A stretch of DNA of 64,000 nt from Hordeum vulgare subsp. vulgare (Eukaryota; Streptophyta; Magnoliopsida; Poales; Poaceae), in contig NC_058521.1 of the NCBI RefSeq assembly GCF_904849725.1, positions 343,464,638-343,528,637 on the forward strand, given 5' to 3'. The first letter of the stretch is position 1, and each line of letters starts with the position of its first letter. Shown piece after piece: positions 12,601-23,137 of the stretch. The notes below the pieces were generated by a model. The model was not told the DNA's origin. It did not search any database and saw nothing but the letters and a program-made list of their open reading frames with translations. Made by a program: the position numbers and the translations under genes.

Positions 12601-14634
12601 TCCAAATGGAGTGATTCCAATTTCCAGAGTCTTCTAATATGATGCACTATTTTTGAAGCATTAGTCAACATTTTTTATCTCGCATGTTTCTGTTGCATTA
12701 AATAAATAGCTCCTTTTTGCTATTTATCCAATGTTAGAAAATCTCTAGAATATTCATATCCACTACAAATCGAGTGAAACAACATCCCAAATGTTTCTAA
12801 AAACATGCTCTCCTAAATTAGTGCCTCCAATAATTTTTAGTAGAATGTTTTCTGTAGGCTTCTTAAAGGATCACCTATTCCTCCTTTCGTCCATTAAATC
12901 CCTGGTGGTCCAAATCTCCTAGAGCAAGACTCAAGTATTTTTCTTATGATGAGAGAGGTCCAAGAAAAAATAAAACTCCTACTTTTATAGCACTTTTGTT
13001 TCTACTTTGTGTGTTGCTTACTATGATTGTTTCCGACGATAGTTGACGGAGTAGACGGAGTACTCGGAGTTAGACCAGAAGACCTCAAAGACCCCGAGGA
13101 CTTATGTGAGCAAAGGAAAGCAGCCCTTTGACCATGTCTGAGAAACATTTTTATGCATGGCATGTTGAATATTACTCCCATGCATATGATCATGAATTAG
13201 TCAGTAACCCCTCGGTAGGGTGTTTCCGTTAGCTCCTCTGGAGCACTTGCACTGAGCATGACCTTACCATCTCTGAGGGTCACGCTGATTAAATGTTGAT
13301 AAGTAGACGCTAGTGCTATGCATAGGATGAGCATATGCATCACGCTTGTAAAACAAAGGTCTTATCAAAGATTCTACGAAAACCCCATCGGGTGCCACTA
13401 ATGCCCAAGCGTGATGGTGTTGAGCTAGATGACCACTTGAGAAAGAAGTGGTGCACCAGAAAGGTTTTGTGTGAGTGGTTTCTGAAATGGGATTAGATTT
13501 ATGATGTCTCGACAATCCCAACCTTGCATGTGTGACCATGATACCCCTTTATGGGACGGGGATTTGTTGATTACTTTGGTTGGTGCTAACAAAGAGCCTG
13601 CATTACTAGTGGCGGGAGTGATATGGTCACTCTCGTGACGGGGTCATGCCTGGTAGGTCTACTATGCCGTTTTTACGTGTTTCGGGCACACTGTTCGTCC
13701 CCGCATCGGTGATACGGTCTAGAGTTGGTGCTCGTAATATGTTCATCATGTGGGTTGGGTACCAACCGAGTGGACACTTTGTCTAGTGTCGTTAGGGGAA
13801 ATGCGATGATCGGGTACTTACCTTGGGTATGTTATATACCGCTAGTCATGGATAATATGGAAGTTTCCCGGATCTCGTGGGTACAACATACAACCTCTGC
13901 AGGGTGTTAAACTAGTTGAATAGTCGTGTCCGCGGTCAAGGACAGTTTGGTAATCCTGCTTAAACTATGTCCAGTTGTTTCTCCATAAACCAAGTGTGTG
14001 TGTGTATTTGAGAAAGATGATATTTCCAAGTCCGGTGACTTCGCATATAGGGTGAACCTAAGGTGTTCATCCCTCAGTAGATATGTTGATATCCGTAACC
14101 TGTTCTTATGATTACCATCTACCTTATGATGCATGATTATACCTACACTAGACCATGTTACTGCAATTAAAGAAAAACCTGCTTTCCACAAAGGTTGCAT
14201 TCTTATACTAGTTCATGTTCCTTTATTACCTTTTTCCACATCATGGGTTGTTTACGAGTACATTCAAAGTACTCAATGGATTGCCACTGTTTATTTCATC
14301 GACCAGGTATGAGAGAACAGGAAATGGTGAAGAGTAACTTCGTGACATTTCTGCGAGCTAGGACGCTTCCCAGTCCGAATGTCTGTTGGTTAAGGTTGAT
14401 GGCATGGGTTCACGGCTTCGACCAATATCCCCGATATTGGTCAAGTTTGGTGTGTTGGCCTTAAAGTCCCTATAGATGTAAGACTTGATTGTAATGGTCA
14501 TGTATTGTATCAAACGGTATGTATGGATGTAAGACTCTTGTTATTCAGTTTTTGTGGGTTCGGTTAGCATTGATCTCTGGGATCACTGAGCACGTTCATT
14601 CGGTGATCTCGACTCGTAAGTCGTGGTCACTACA
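9650..14634 (+). mobile_element. Solo long LTR of chromovirus-type family (4.99 kb)
   Basis: It starts TGTCACATC and ends GGTCACTACA, which corresponds to GGTCCCCACA in sibling copies. The flanks are CTTGG (9645-9649) and CTCGG (14635-14639), a TSD with one later mutation. The host reads continuously across, as shown by the second copy of the duplicated segment at 15335-15440. It contains a GC-rich part (11500-12330), a GT repeat near 13997, and the GTCGTGTCCGCGGTCAAGG segment near 13925 that recurs inverted near 60170. No coding sequence. Confidence 0.85.
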
Positions 14635-15546
14635 CTCGGTCATCCCTAGCTTGAGCTTTTGTATCGTTTTCAGTCCTCTCGTATATCGGTTTCACCTATT
14701 CTCAAAAACTTCATCCACACAAAACTTGAAAAGAACTCATAAGATAGGTTAGTGCACGTAACAATAAATCAACTCTTTATGTAATTCCAATACAAGTTTC
14801 ATAGTAACTGCATACATCATATACTATTTAATATCATTTCCACAAATTATATATGTCAATATAGGCTATGGAAACTATAGGATAAGTAGATAACAAAACT
14901 ATGACAGAAATCTGTCCAAATAGAACAACCTGTAGAAATTTATGAAAACAGTGTACTTCTGTAACTCAACAAATTATGAACATTTAGGACATGCTGTAAA
15001 ATTTATATGAAACCCGTGTGTAACAATTTCAGAAACCTTCAACCTTCCAGTAAAATATGAAAATTCAAACACTACAACGCTAGTTTCTGTTTTTACACAG
15101 CACTAATCAAAGCATGCAATGCAAGCATCCTAATGCAATTCTTGGAACTTTTTATTGAAAAAAAAGATTACAAAAAACAACCTAACATAGAAAAACAAAA
15201 TAAAATGATTCTCCAAGAAAAACTCATATTATGTGACGAACAAAAATATAGCTCGAAGTAAGATATACCGATAATGTTGAAGAGGAAAGAGGGGATGACT
15301 TATGGGGCATCCCCAAGTTTAGGCGCTTGAGTCTTCCTTGGATATTACCTTGGGGGTGCCTTTGGCATCCCCAAGATTATGTTCTTGTCACTCCTTATTC
15401 TCCTCATATCGATGTCTCACCCAAAACATGAAAACTTCAATCACACAAAACATAACGGAACTTCGTGAGATGGGGTAGTATAATAAATAATGGTCATTCA
15501 CTTAGATACTGTCCAGACAAGATTCATAATTGTTCCCACATGATAC

Positions 15547-17143
15547 TGCTGCTGCGTCAACAGACCTTCCCTGGCAACGGCGCCAGGAATCCTTCTGCTA
15601 CGGGCTTCGCCTATAGGAACTTCCTTGGCAAATATGCAAAGGATTTCCCCGCAGCATTGGAGCCTTGCGTTGGTGTTCCCTTGAAGAGGAAAGGGTGATG
15701 TAGCACAGCAGCGGTAGGTATTTCCCTCAATTTGAGAACCAAGGTATCGATCCAGTAGGAGGATCGCGTCAAGTCACAAGTACATGCACAAACACAAAGA
15801 GCTTGCACCCCACGCTATGAAGGGGTTGTCAATCCCTTATAGATTGTTTGCAAAGTGAGAACTGAAAGTAAAAAAATAAAACAAAGCAAATTAAAAGTAA
15901 AAGTGGAGACGATAGTTGTGAATAGACCCGGGGGCGTAGTCTTCACTAGTGTCTTCTCTCATGAAAGCAAGTAGACGGTGGGTGAACGAATTACTGTCGA
16001 GCAATTGATAGAACCGCGCAAATTCATGACGTTATCTAAGGCAATGATTATATCTATATGCATCAAGTCCAAAACAAGTAGACCGATACTTTCTGCATCT
16101 ACTACTATTACTCCACACGTTGACCGCTATCCAGCATGCATCTAATGTATTAACTTCAAAAGAACAGAGTAACGCCTTAAGCAAGATGACATGAAGTAGA
16201 TGGATAATCTCAAATTTATGATGAAAGCCCATCTTGTTACCCTTGATGGCAACAACATGATGCGTGCCTTGCTGCCCCTTCTGTCACTCGGAAAGGTCAC
16301 CGCACGGTATGAACCCAAAACCAAGCACTTCTCCCATTGCAAGAATCATATATCTAGTTGGCCAAACAAAACCCAAGACTCGGAGAGACTTACAAGGATA
16401 TCAAATCATGCATATAAGAAATCAGCAAAGACTCAAATATAATTCATAGGTAATCTGATCACAAATCCACAATTCATCGGATCTCGACAAACATAACCCC
16501 AAAGAGGATTACATCGGATAGATCTCCATGAAGATCATGGAGAACTTTTTATGGAAGATCCAAGGGAGAGAAGAAGCCATCTAGCTACTAACTACGGACC
16601 CGTAGGTCTGAAGTGGACTACTAACGAGTCATTGGAGGGGCGATGATGTTGATGTAGACGCCCTCCAGCTCCAAAGTCCCATCCGACAGGGCACCGGGAA
16701 GGGTCTCGCGGAAACAGAAGCTTGCGGCGGCGGAAAAGTGTTTTCGTGGATGCCCTGATTTTTTCTGGGATTTTAGGGAATATATAGGCGAAAGAGCTAG
16801 GGCAGCGGAGCTCCAGGGGGGCACAAGCTTGATAGCTGCGGGCCCCCCCTGGCGGCGGCTACAGGGCTTGTGGGCCCCCGGTGGCTCTCTTGCCTTGGCC
16901 CTCAAGTCCCCCGATCTTCTTCTGTTCTGGAAAAAATTATTTCGGGGATTTTATTCCGTTTGGACTCCGTTCCAAAATCAGATCTGAAAGGAGTCAAAAA
17001 CACAGAAAAAACAGGAACTGTCACTTGGCACAGAATTAATAAGTTAGTCCCAAAAAAGGTATGAAAGGTACATAAAACATCCAAAGTTGACAAGATAACA
17101 GCGTGAAACCATTAAAAATTATAGATACATTTGAGACGTATCA
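15547..17143 (-). mobile_element. Solo LTR of Sabrina/WHAM-like family
   Basis: It starts TGCTGCTGCG, ends ACGTATCA and is flanked by GATAC (15542-15546, 17144-17148). It aligns to both LTRs of the element at 34733-43624 (for example the ACCCTTGATGGCAACAA and AGGATTACATCGGATAG segments). A TATA-like AATATATAGG (plus-strand view) lies near 16782. Its first 50 bp contain a near-perfect tRNA-Asp primer-site sequence at 15568-15585, followed by the same 10-bp spacer normally found outside the LTR. This makes the edge look like an internal junction, but the TSD and the alignment place it inside the LTR. Confidence 0.8.
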
Positions 17144-17663
17144 GATACCTACTGCATTATACTATTACCATAATTTTTATCACTGAATATAAGCTATGGG
17201 ATCAATAAAACAAGTAAACTATGCATTCAAAAATAGAATTTGTCAAAAACAGAAGAGTCTGTGAAGATCTGTAGTGTAACCATACTTCCATGTCTCGAAA
17301 AATCCTAAAAAATTAGGACAAACTAGAGAATTTTTATATTAATCATGTGTAAAACATTCATATCAAAAGCATGCTCGAGTGAATTTACAAAATTCCTGGA
17401 CTAAGAGAAAAAGTTTCTGTTTTTGCACAGAATCAACTCAACTATCATCCACACTATCCCAAAGGCATTACTTGGCACTTTATAGAAAAAAGCTACAAAA
17501 CATGATTACTACAGTATCTTAATAATGTTAACACATCAAAAGAGAAAGTAAAAGTGCTGGATTGTCTCCCTACAAGCGCTTTTCTCTAAAGCGTTTTAGC
17601 TAGGCATGATGATTTCGATGATGCTCACATATGAGTAATAACTATAACATGCAAAAGAGCATA

Positions 17664-18323
17664 TTAAATCTCATGACAAGAACATTTAAGTCTAACCCAC
17701 TTCCTATGCATATGAATTTTGGGAACAAACAATTTATAGGAGCTACAATCAACTATCTTAGGAATGCTAAACAAGAATAACTTCAAAACTTTGAACACAT
17801 AGAGAGTAAACTTGATATTATTGCAATTCCTAAAAGCATATGTTCCTCCCTCATAATAAGTTTCAGTAGCATCATGAAGGAATTCCACAATATAACCAAC
17901 ACATAAAGCATTTCTTTCATAATCTACAAGCATAGAAATTTTACTACTCACCACATAAGGAAATTTATTCACATCAATAGTAGTGGGAGCAAACTCAACA
18001 AAATAACTATCATGTGAAGCATAATATAATTGAAAATTAAAATCATAATGAAAAGTTTCATGGTTATCATTATTCTTTATAGCATACATGTCATCACAAT
18101 AATCATCATAAATATGAGGCATGCTATCATCATAATAAATTTTCTCATCAAAACTTGGGGAACTAAAAATATCATATTCGTCAAGCATAGGATCCCCAAG
18201 CTTGTGGCTTTCCATATCATTAGCATCATCAATATTCAGAGAATTCATATTAACAATATTGTTATCATGTTCATCATCCAAAGATTTAGTGCCAAACATG
18301 TTAATAACATCTTCTTCTAACAC
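17664..18323 (-). CDS. Acidic ORF of unknown function from Athila-like element (219 aa)
   Basis: The ORF is uninterrupted, starts MLEEDVINMFG and ends just upstream of a CTACAAGCGCT segment that marks the end of coding in relatives. Its N-terminal two thirds are very rich in Asp, Glu and Asn (for example MPHIYDDYCDDMYAI). The C-terminal part is more hydrophobic and ends in HMHRKWVRLKCSCHEI. I recognise it as a protein type found in non-autonomous Triticeae Athila-type elements, but know no function. It has no gag, protease or polymerase motif. It stays open in an otherwise decayed element. Host origin of the ORF cannot be excluded. Confidence 0.6.
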   Translation of the reverse strand: MLEEDVINMFGTKSLDDEHDNNIVNMNSLNIDDANDMESHKLGDPMLDEYDIFSSPSFDEKIYYDDSMPHIYDDYCDDMYAIKNNDNHETFHYDFNFQLYYASHDSYFVEFAPTTIDVNKFPYVVSSKISMLVDYERNALCVGYIVEFLHDATETYYEGGTYAFRNCNNIKFTLYVFKVLKLFLFSIPKIVDCSSYKLFVPKIHMHRKWVRLKCSCHEI

Positions 18324-18497
18324 TTAATCACAATTTTCCATTCCATCATTTTCACGAAAATATTGAAAAGATGAAGCATTTGAGGCAACTTCACTTCCAT
18401 TTTTTTGTAGTTTTCTTTTATAAAACCAAACTAGTGAAAAACAAGAAGCAAAAATATTTAATTAGAAGATCTAAAGATATACCGTCAAGCACTCACC

Positions 18498-18587
18498 TCC
18501 CCGGCAACGCCGCTAGAAAGGAGCTTCGATGACAAGATGTGAGTGCCGCTTACCTAGCCTCCCCAGCAACGGTGCCAGAAAAGAGCT
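18498..18587 (-). other. Duplicated tRNA-Asp primer-binding site of Athila-like element
   Basis: Two primer sites in reverse complement lie at 18498-18515 and 18560-18577. Each is followed by AGAAA(A/G)GAGCTT. The inner copy abuts the LTR start at 18588; after the outer copy the sequence CGATGACAAGATG resembles a decayed LTR edge. The inner site has two or three mismatches to TGGCGCCGTTGCCGGGGA. The primer site is where the tRNA starts reverse transcription. Confidence 0.7.
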
Positions 18588-18814
18588 TGATGTCTACTAC
18601 ACAATCTTCTTCTTGTAGACTCGTGTTGGGCCTCCAAGCGCAGAGTTTTGTAGGACAATAGCAAATTTCCCTCAAGTGGATGACCTAAGGTTTATCAATC
18701 CCTGGGAGGTGTAGGATGAAGATGGTCTCTCTCAAGAAACCCTGCAATCAAATAACAAAGAATCTCTTGTGTCCCCAACACACCTAATATAATGGTAAAT
18801 TGTATAGGTGCACT

Positions 18815-19145
18815 CACTACTGGAATCAGAGATTTTGCCGTCTGCCTATTCTTTGCCGTCTGCTAGCTGACGGCAAAGACACTCTTTGCCATCAGCTTCA
18901 GCAAAACTGACGGCAAAGAACTCGCTGATGGCAAAGAAGGTCTTTGCCAGCAGTCAGCTCTTTGCCTTCCATGGCAGACGATAAAGAAGGCGCCAACAGA
19001 TGGCAAAGAAGCTCATCTGGCCGGGGGAACCTTAGGTCAACCTACTCCCTTCTTTGCCGTCTGCTGGCTGACGGCAAAGATGCCAGAGGCAGACGACAAA
19101 GAGTATAGACCCCTTTGTCGTGTGCCAGCAGACGACAAAGATCTT
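18815..19145. repeat. Left subterminal TTTGCCGTC repeats of CACTA element
   Basis: Many copies of TTTGCCGTC and its complement GACGGCAAA, often as inverted pairs around GCTAGCTGAC or GCTGGCTGAC. Such subterminal repeats are typical binding sites for CACTA transposition proteins. Confidence 0.85.
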
Positions 19146-19149
19146 GAAT

Positions 19150-19510
19150 CTAGTAACGGCTGTCCCGCCCCCACCGCGTCCGTCTCGCTCTCTCAAAAGG
19201 CCCCTCCCTCTCTCTCTCCTCCCCCGACGCCCAATGCCGCCACCACTGTCGCCAGGCCACCCCCGGCGCCGCGCCGGTGCCCCTGGTGCCGCCCCGAAGC
19301 CCCACAACCCCACGACGCCCCCTGGTGCCGCCCCTCAAGCCCCACCGCCGGCGCCCCGTGGTGCCCATGGTGCGCCCCCGCTGCCCCACCCTCGGCGCCC
19401 CTGTTGCCGCCCCCGCAGCCCCACCGCCGGCGCCGCCGGCCCAGCCACTGCCCCGCAGGCCTCGGCGCCGCCCCCGCAGCCCCACTGCCGGTAAGCCCAT
19501 CCACCCCCGC
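19150..19510. other. GC-rich degenerate repeat inside CACTA element
   Basis: This segment consists of varied CGCCCC, GCCCCAC and CCGGCGCC units. It gives open frames rich in Pro, Ala and Arg in several frames on both strands, which is expected from composition and not evidence for a protein. Confidence 0.7.
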
Positions 19511-19569
19511 CCCCTTGATTTTTTATTTTTTGGTATTTATCTCTTTGGAATTAGATTATAACTACCGGC

Positions 19570-19905
19570 ATGATTTTTTATTGTTGTTGTAGTAGTTGTT
19601 CTTGTTATTGTAGTTGTTGTTGTTATTGTAGTTGTTGTGGCATATATAGTTTAGTTGGTAGGTTAGTTAATTAGTAGTTTTAGTGGTAGTTTAGTTAGTT
19701 GGTAGATTTAGTTAGTTAATTAGTAGATTTAGTTGGTAGTTTAGTGGTAGATTTTGTTTTGTTATTTAGTGGTAGCTATATTATTTTTTAGTTACTTAGT
19801 GGTAGATTCTGTTTTTATTATTTTTTTGCTGTTTAGTGCTATCTAGGTTTAGTGATAGGTTTAGTTAGCTTGGTTAGTTAGGTTAGTTAGTTAGTTAGCT
19901 TACTA
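19570..19905. repeat. TTG/TTAG-type microsatellite stretch
   Basis: TTGTTG and GTAGTTG runs are followed by imperfect TTAGTTAG and TAGTGGTAG units. No coding potential. Confidence 0.8.
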
Positions 19906-19907
19906 GA

Positions 19908-20157
19908 AAGAATAGGAAGAAGAAGAAGAGGAGGAGGAGGAGAAGAGGAGAAGAGGAGGAGGAGGAGGAGAAGAAGAAGAAGAAGAATAGGAGGAGGAGA
20001 AGAAGAGGAGAAGGAGGAGGAGAAGAGGAGAAGAAGAATAGGAAGAAGAAGAAGAGGAGGAGGAGGAGAAGAGGAGAAGAGGAGGAGGAGGAGGAGAAGA
20101 AGAAGAAGAAGAATAGGAAGAAGAAGAAGAACAATAGGAGGAGGAGAAGACAAAAAG
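19908..20157. repeat. Polypurine array (GAA/GGA) in CACTA element
   Basis: About 250 bp are almost purely purine on the plus strand. An ~80-bp stretch starting near 19911 recurs near 20036. The leucine/serine-rich minus-strand frames here are a result of composition. Confidence 0.85.
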
Positions 20158-20199
20158 AAGATCACATGTTTGGTATTTAGTTTTTTGGAATTAATTAGT

Positions 20200-22150
20200 C
20201 CATTTAGCTCCAAAATACCATAATAAGCTCAAAATGGCATAAGAACCTTGGTTAGCTCATTAATATTATATACTTAGCTTGTTTTCCTCTAAAATGGGAT
20301 AATTAGCCCATTTAGCTCAAAAAAGACATAATTAGGTAATTTAGCTCCAACAAGAGGAGAAGAGGAGAAGAAATAGGAAAAATGAAAGAAAGAAGAAGAA
20401 GAAGAAGAAGAGAAGAAGGCCAAGGACCTTCTATCCTTCTCCTCCTCCTCCTCCTTCTTGTTGATTTCTTCTTCTTGTCCTCCTCCTCCTCTTTCTTCTC
20501 CTCTTTCATATTATCCTTTCTTTAATTAACCCAACAATGACATAATTAGCCCATTTAGCTCCAAAATACCATAATAAGCTCAAAATGGCACAAGAACCTT
20601 GGTTAGCTCATGAATATTATATACTTAGCTTGTTTTCCTCTAAAATGACATAATTGGAACATTTAGCTCAAAAAAGACATAATTAGATAATTTAGCTCCA
20701 ACAAGAAGAGAAGAGGAGAAGAAGTAGGCAAAATGAAAAGATAGAAGAAGAAGAAGAAGAGAAGAAGAAGAAGAGAACAAGGAGAAGGAGGAGGAGGAGG
20801 GGGATGAGAAGGCCAAGGACCTTCTAGTCCTTCTCCTCCTCCTCCTTCTCCTCCTCCTCCTCCTTGATTTCATCTTCTTCTCCTCCTCCTCCTCTTTCTT
20901 CTCCTCTTTCATATTATCCTTGCAATTGCTTTAATTTCCCCAAAAATGACATCATTAGTCCATTTAGCTCCAAAATACCATAATAAGCTCAAAATGGCAT
21001 AAGAACCTGGGTTAGCTCATTAATTTTATATACTTAGCTTGTTTTCCTCTAAAATGGGATAATTAGCCCATTTAGCTGAAAATAGACATAATAAGGTAAT
21101 TTAGCTCCAACAAGAGGAGAAGAGGAGAAGAAATAGGAAAATGAAAAAGAAAAAGAAGAAGAAGAAGAAGAAGAGAAGAAGGAGAAGGTGGAGGAGGAGG
21201 AGGAGGAGGAGGAGAAGGCCAAGGACCTTCTATCCTCCTCCTCCTCCTCCTGCTCCTCCTTCTTGATTTCTTCTTCTTCTCCTCCTCCTCCTCCTCTTTC
21301 TTCTCCTCTTTCATATTATCCTCGCTTTAATTAACCCAACAATGACATAATTAGCCCATTTAGCTCCAAAATACCATAATAAGCTCAAAATGGCACAAGA
21401 ACCTTGGTTAGCTCATGAATATTATATACTTAGCTTGATTTCCTCTGAAATGACATCATTAGAATATTTAGCTCAAAAAAGACATAATTAGGTAATTTTG
21501 CTCCAACAAGAGGAGAAGAGGAGAAGAAATAGGCAAAATGAAAAGATAGAACAAGAAGAAGAGATGAAGAAGGAGGAGGAGGAGGAGGAGGAGAAGGCCA
21601 AGGACCTTCTATCCTTCTCCTCCTCCTCCTTCTCCTCCTCCTCCTCCTTCTTCTTGATTTCTTCTTCTTCTGCTCCTCCTCCTCCTCCTCTTTCTTATCC
21701 TCTTTCATATTATCCTTGCTTTAATTAACCCAACAATGACATAATTAGCCCATTTAGCTCCAAAATACCATAATAAGCTCAAAATGGCATAAGAACCTTG
21801 GTTAGCTCATGAATATTATATACTTAGCTTGTTTTCCTCTAAAATGACATAATTGGAATACTTAGCTCAAAAAGAAGGAGAAGGAAGAAGAAGAAGAAGA
21901 AGAACAGAAGAAGAAGAGAAGGAGAAGGAGAAGAAGAAGAAGGAGGAGGAGAAGAAGAAGGAGAAGGAGCCCTCCTTCTTCTCCTTCTTCTTCTCTCCTT
22001 CTTCTCCTCCTTCTTCTCCTTCTTATTCTCTTCTTTTTTCTTCTTCACCTCCTCCTTCTCATTCTCCTTCCCCTTCCCCTCCTCCTCCTCCTCCTTCTTG
22101 TTTTTCTTCTCCTTGTTCTCTTCTTGCTTCTTCTCTTTCTTCTTCAATTT
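20200..22150. repeat. Five tandem ~350-410-bp units with purine/pyrimidine hairpins
   Basis: The landmark CATTTAGCTCCAAAATACC starts at 20201, 20552, 20961, 21357 and 21751. Each unit has an A/T-rich half (AATAAGCTCAAAATGGC, ATATACTTAGCTTG), then a GAA/GGA purine run, the centre AAGGCCAAGGACCTTCT, and a complementary TCC/TTC run. The last unit has AAGGAGCCCTCCTTCTTC at its centre. The complementary arms could form long hairpins. Confidence 0.9.
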
Positions 22151-22529
22151 AGCTTACTTGTCATATATATGTTGTTGTTCTTCTTCCTCTGACTTATTCC
22201 CATTTTGCAGATTGGATGTACTACATGCATGGAAGCTGGCGTTGGAGTGCTTTAGTTTCCGTTTTTATTTGAGTTGATTAACAATGTGTTGGTTCTTTGT
22301 ATGTGTTGATGAACAATATATGTGCAACTATATGTATGTATATATGTATGAAACTTTGTATGTGTTGGTTCTTTTGACATATGGGATGTACGTTGATGAA
22401 CAAATGGCATTGATGAGCTTTATATGTATATCATATATGTGTTGTGATCTATTTATGATATATGTGCTATGAATTATATGTATATGTGCTGTGAAATAGA
22501 AAAAATAACTAAAAATGTGACAATATAGG

Positions 22530-23137
22530 CTCTTTGCCATCTGCCAGCTGATGGCAAAGGCCTTTGCCGTCAGGCAGCCGACGGCAAAGGCGCCACGTGG
22601 CGCCCAGCTGTGCAACCTGGGCAGTAGCAGCTGGCCATATAGTCTCTTTGTCGTCTGCTTCCTGGGGGGCAGACGGCAAAGAAGAAGGCACAGAGGAGGA
22701 GGCAGACGGCAAAGAGTGGAGAGAGGGGGGAGGGGAGGACCCGACAGACGGCAAAGATGGTCCTGGAGGCAGACAGCAAAGATGGAGGGGAGGGGAGGGG
22801 AGGAGAAGGCAGACGGCAAAGATTGACGGGGAGGCAGACGGCAAAGATTGACGGGGAGGCAGACGGCAAAGGCTCCGTTAACCCCTAACGGAGGCAACGC
22901 CTGTCGGCTGCCGTCTCAAACGCCTTGCCGACTGCTCCTAAGGAAAGCTGACGGCAAAGCTCTTTGTCGTCCGCTTTGGGGGGCATACGGCAAAGAAGGT
23001 CCTATGCCGTCGTAGGCTGACGCAGAAATTTTGCCGGCCGTGACAATCTTTCCCATCTGTGGTATTGTCTTTGCCGTCCGGGATATTGTCTTTGCCGTCT
23101 GTGATGGCAGACGGCAAAGAAGGTGATCCCTGTAGTG
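22530..23137. repeat. Right subterminal GACGGCAAA repeats of CACTA element
   Basis: More than a dozen GACGGCAAA/TTTGCCGTC copies occur, including a direct duplication of GATTGACGGGGAGGCAGAC near 22823-22862. They mirror the left subterminal region. Confidence 0.85.

Larger units (their letters stand above)
9480..17480. repeat. ~0.7-kb tandem duplication inside the Athila-like element, split by two solo LTRs
   Basis: Copy 1 is 9480-9649 joined to 14640-15155. Copy 2 is 15155-15546 joined to 17149-17480. Both run in the same order: a CACTCCAAGAA-type segment, the CATCCC...AGCTT block, CACACAAAAC, AATAAAT, a CTGTCC/GTCAAAAACAG segment, and the CTTGGNACTTT end. One solo LTR interrupts each copy, so the duplication is older than both insertions or came with the element. 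Confidence 0.7.
18815..23137. mobile_element. Non-autonomous CACTA transposon (4.3 kb)
   Basis: The ends are CACTACTGGAATCA on the left and the complement CACTACAGGGATCA on the right, each followed by TTTGCCGTCTGCC. The 3-bp duplication ACT flanks it (18812-18814, 23138-23140). The sister LTR has the unoccupied site with a single ACT at 6297-6299. It encodes no recognisable transposase. The interior is low complexity: a GC-rich block, TTG/TTAG repeats, purine arrays and five large tandem units. A CACTA transposase from another element would be needed for movement. Confidence 0.95.

Noticed and set aside
15586..15600. LTR boundary at 15596 with an orphan primer-binding site and missing left half of an element
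   Set aside because: GATAC at 15542-15546 and 17144-17148 and the alignment to the LTR starts at 34733 and 42072 place the primer-site copy inside a solo LTR.
19080..19592. Proline/alanine-rich protein-coding ORF
   Set aside because: Open in several frames on both strands because the DNA is a GC-rich degenerate repeat; no domain and no conservation signal.
19887..22152. Lys/Glu-rich and Ser/Leu-rich ORFs
   Set aside because: Direct translation of GAA/GGA and TTC/TCC runs.
18815..23137. CRISPR-like array from repeated TTTGCCGTC motifs
   Set aside because: Irregular spacing and inverted copies at both transposon ends; standard CACTA subterminal repeats in a plant genome.
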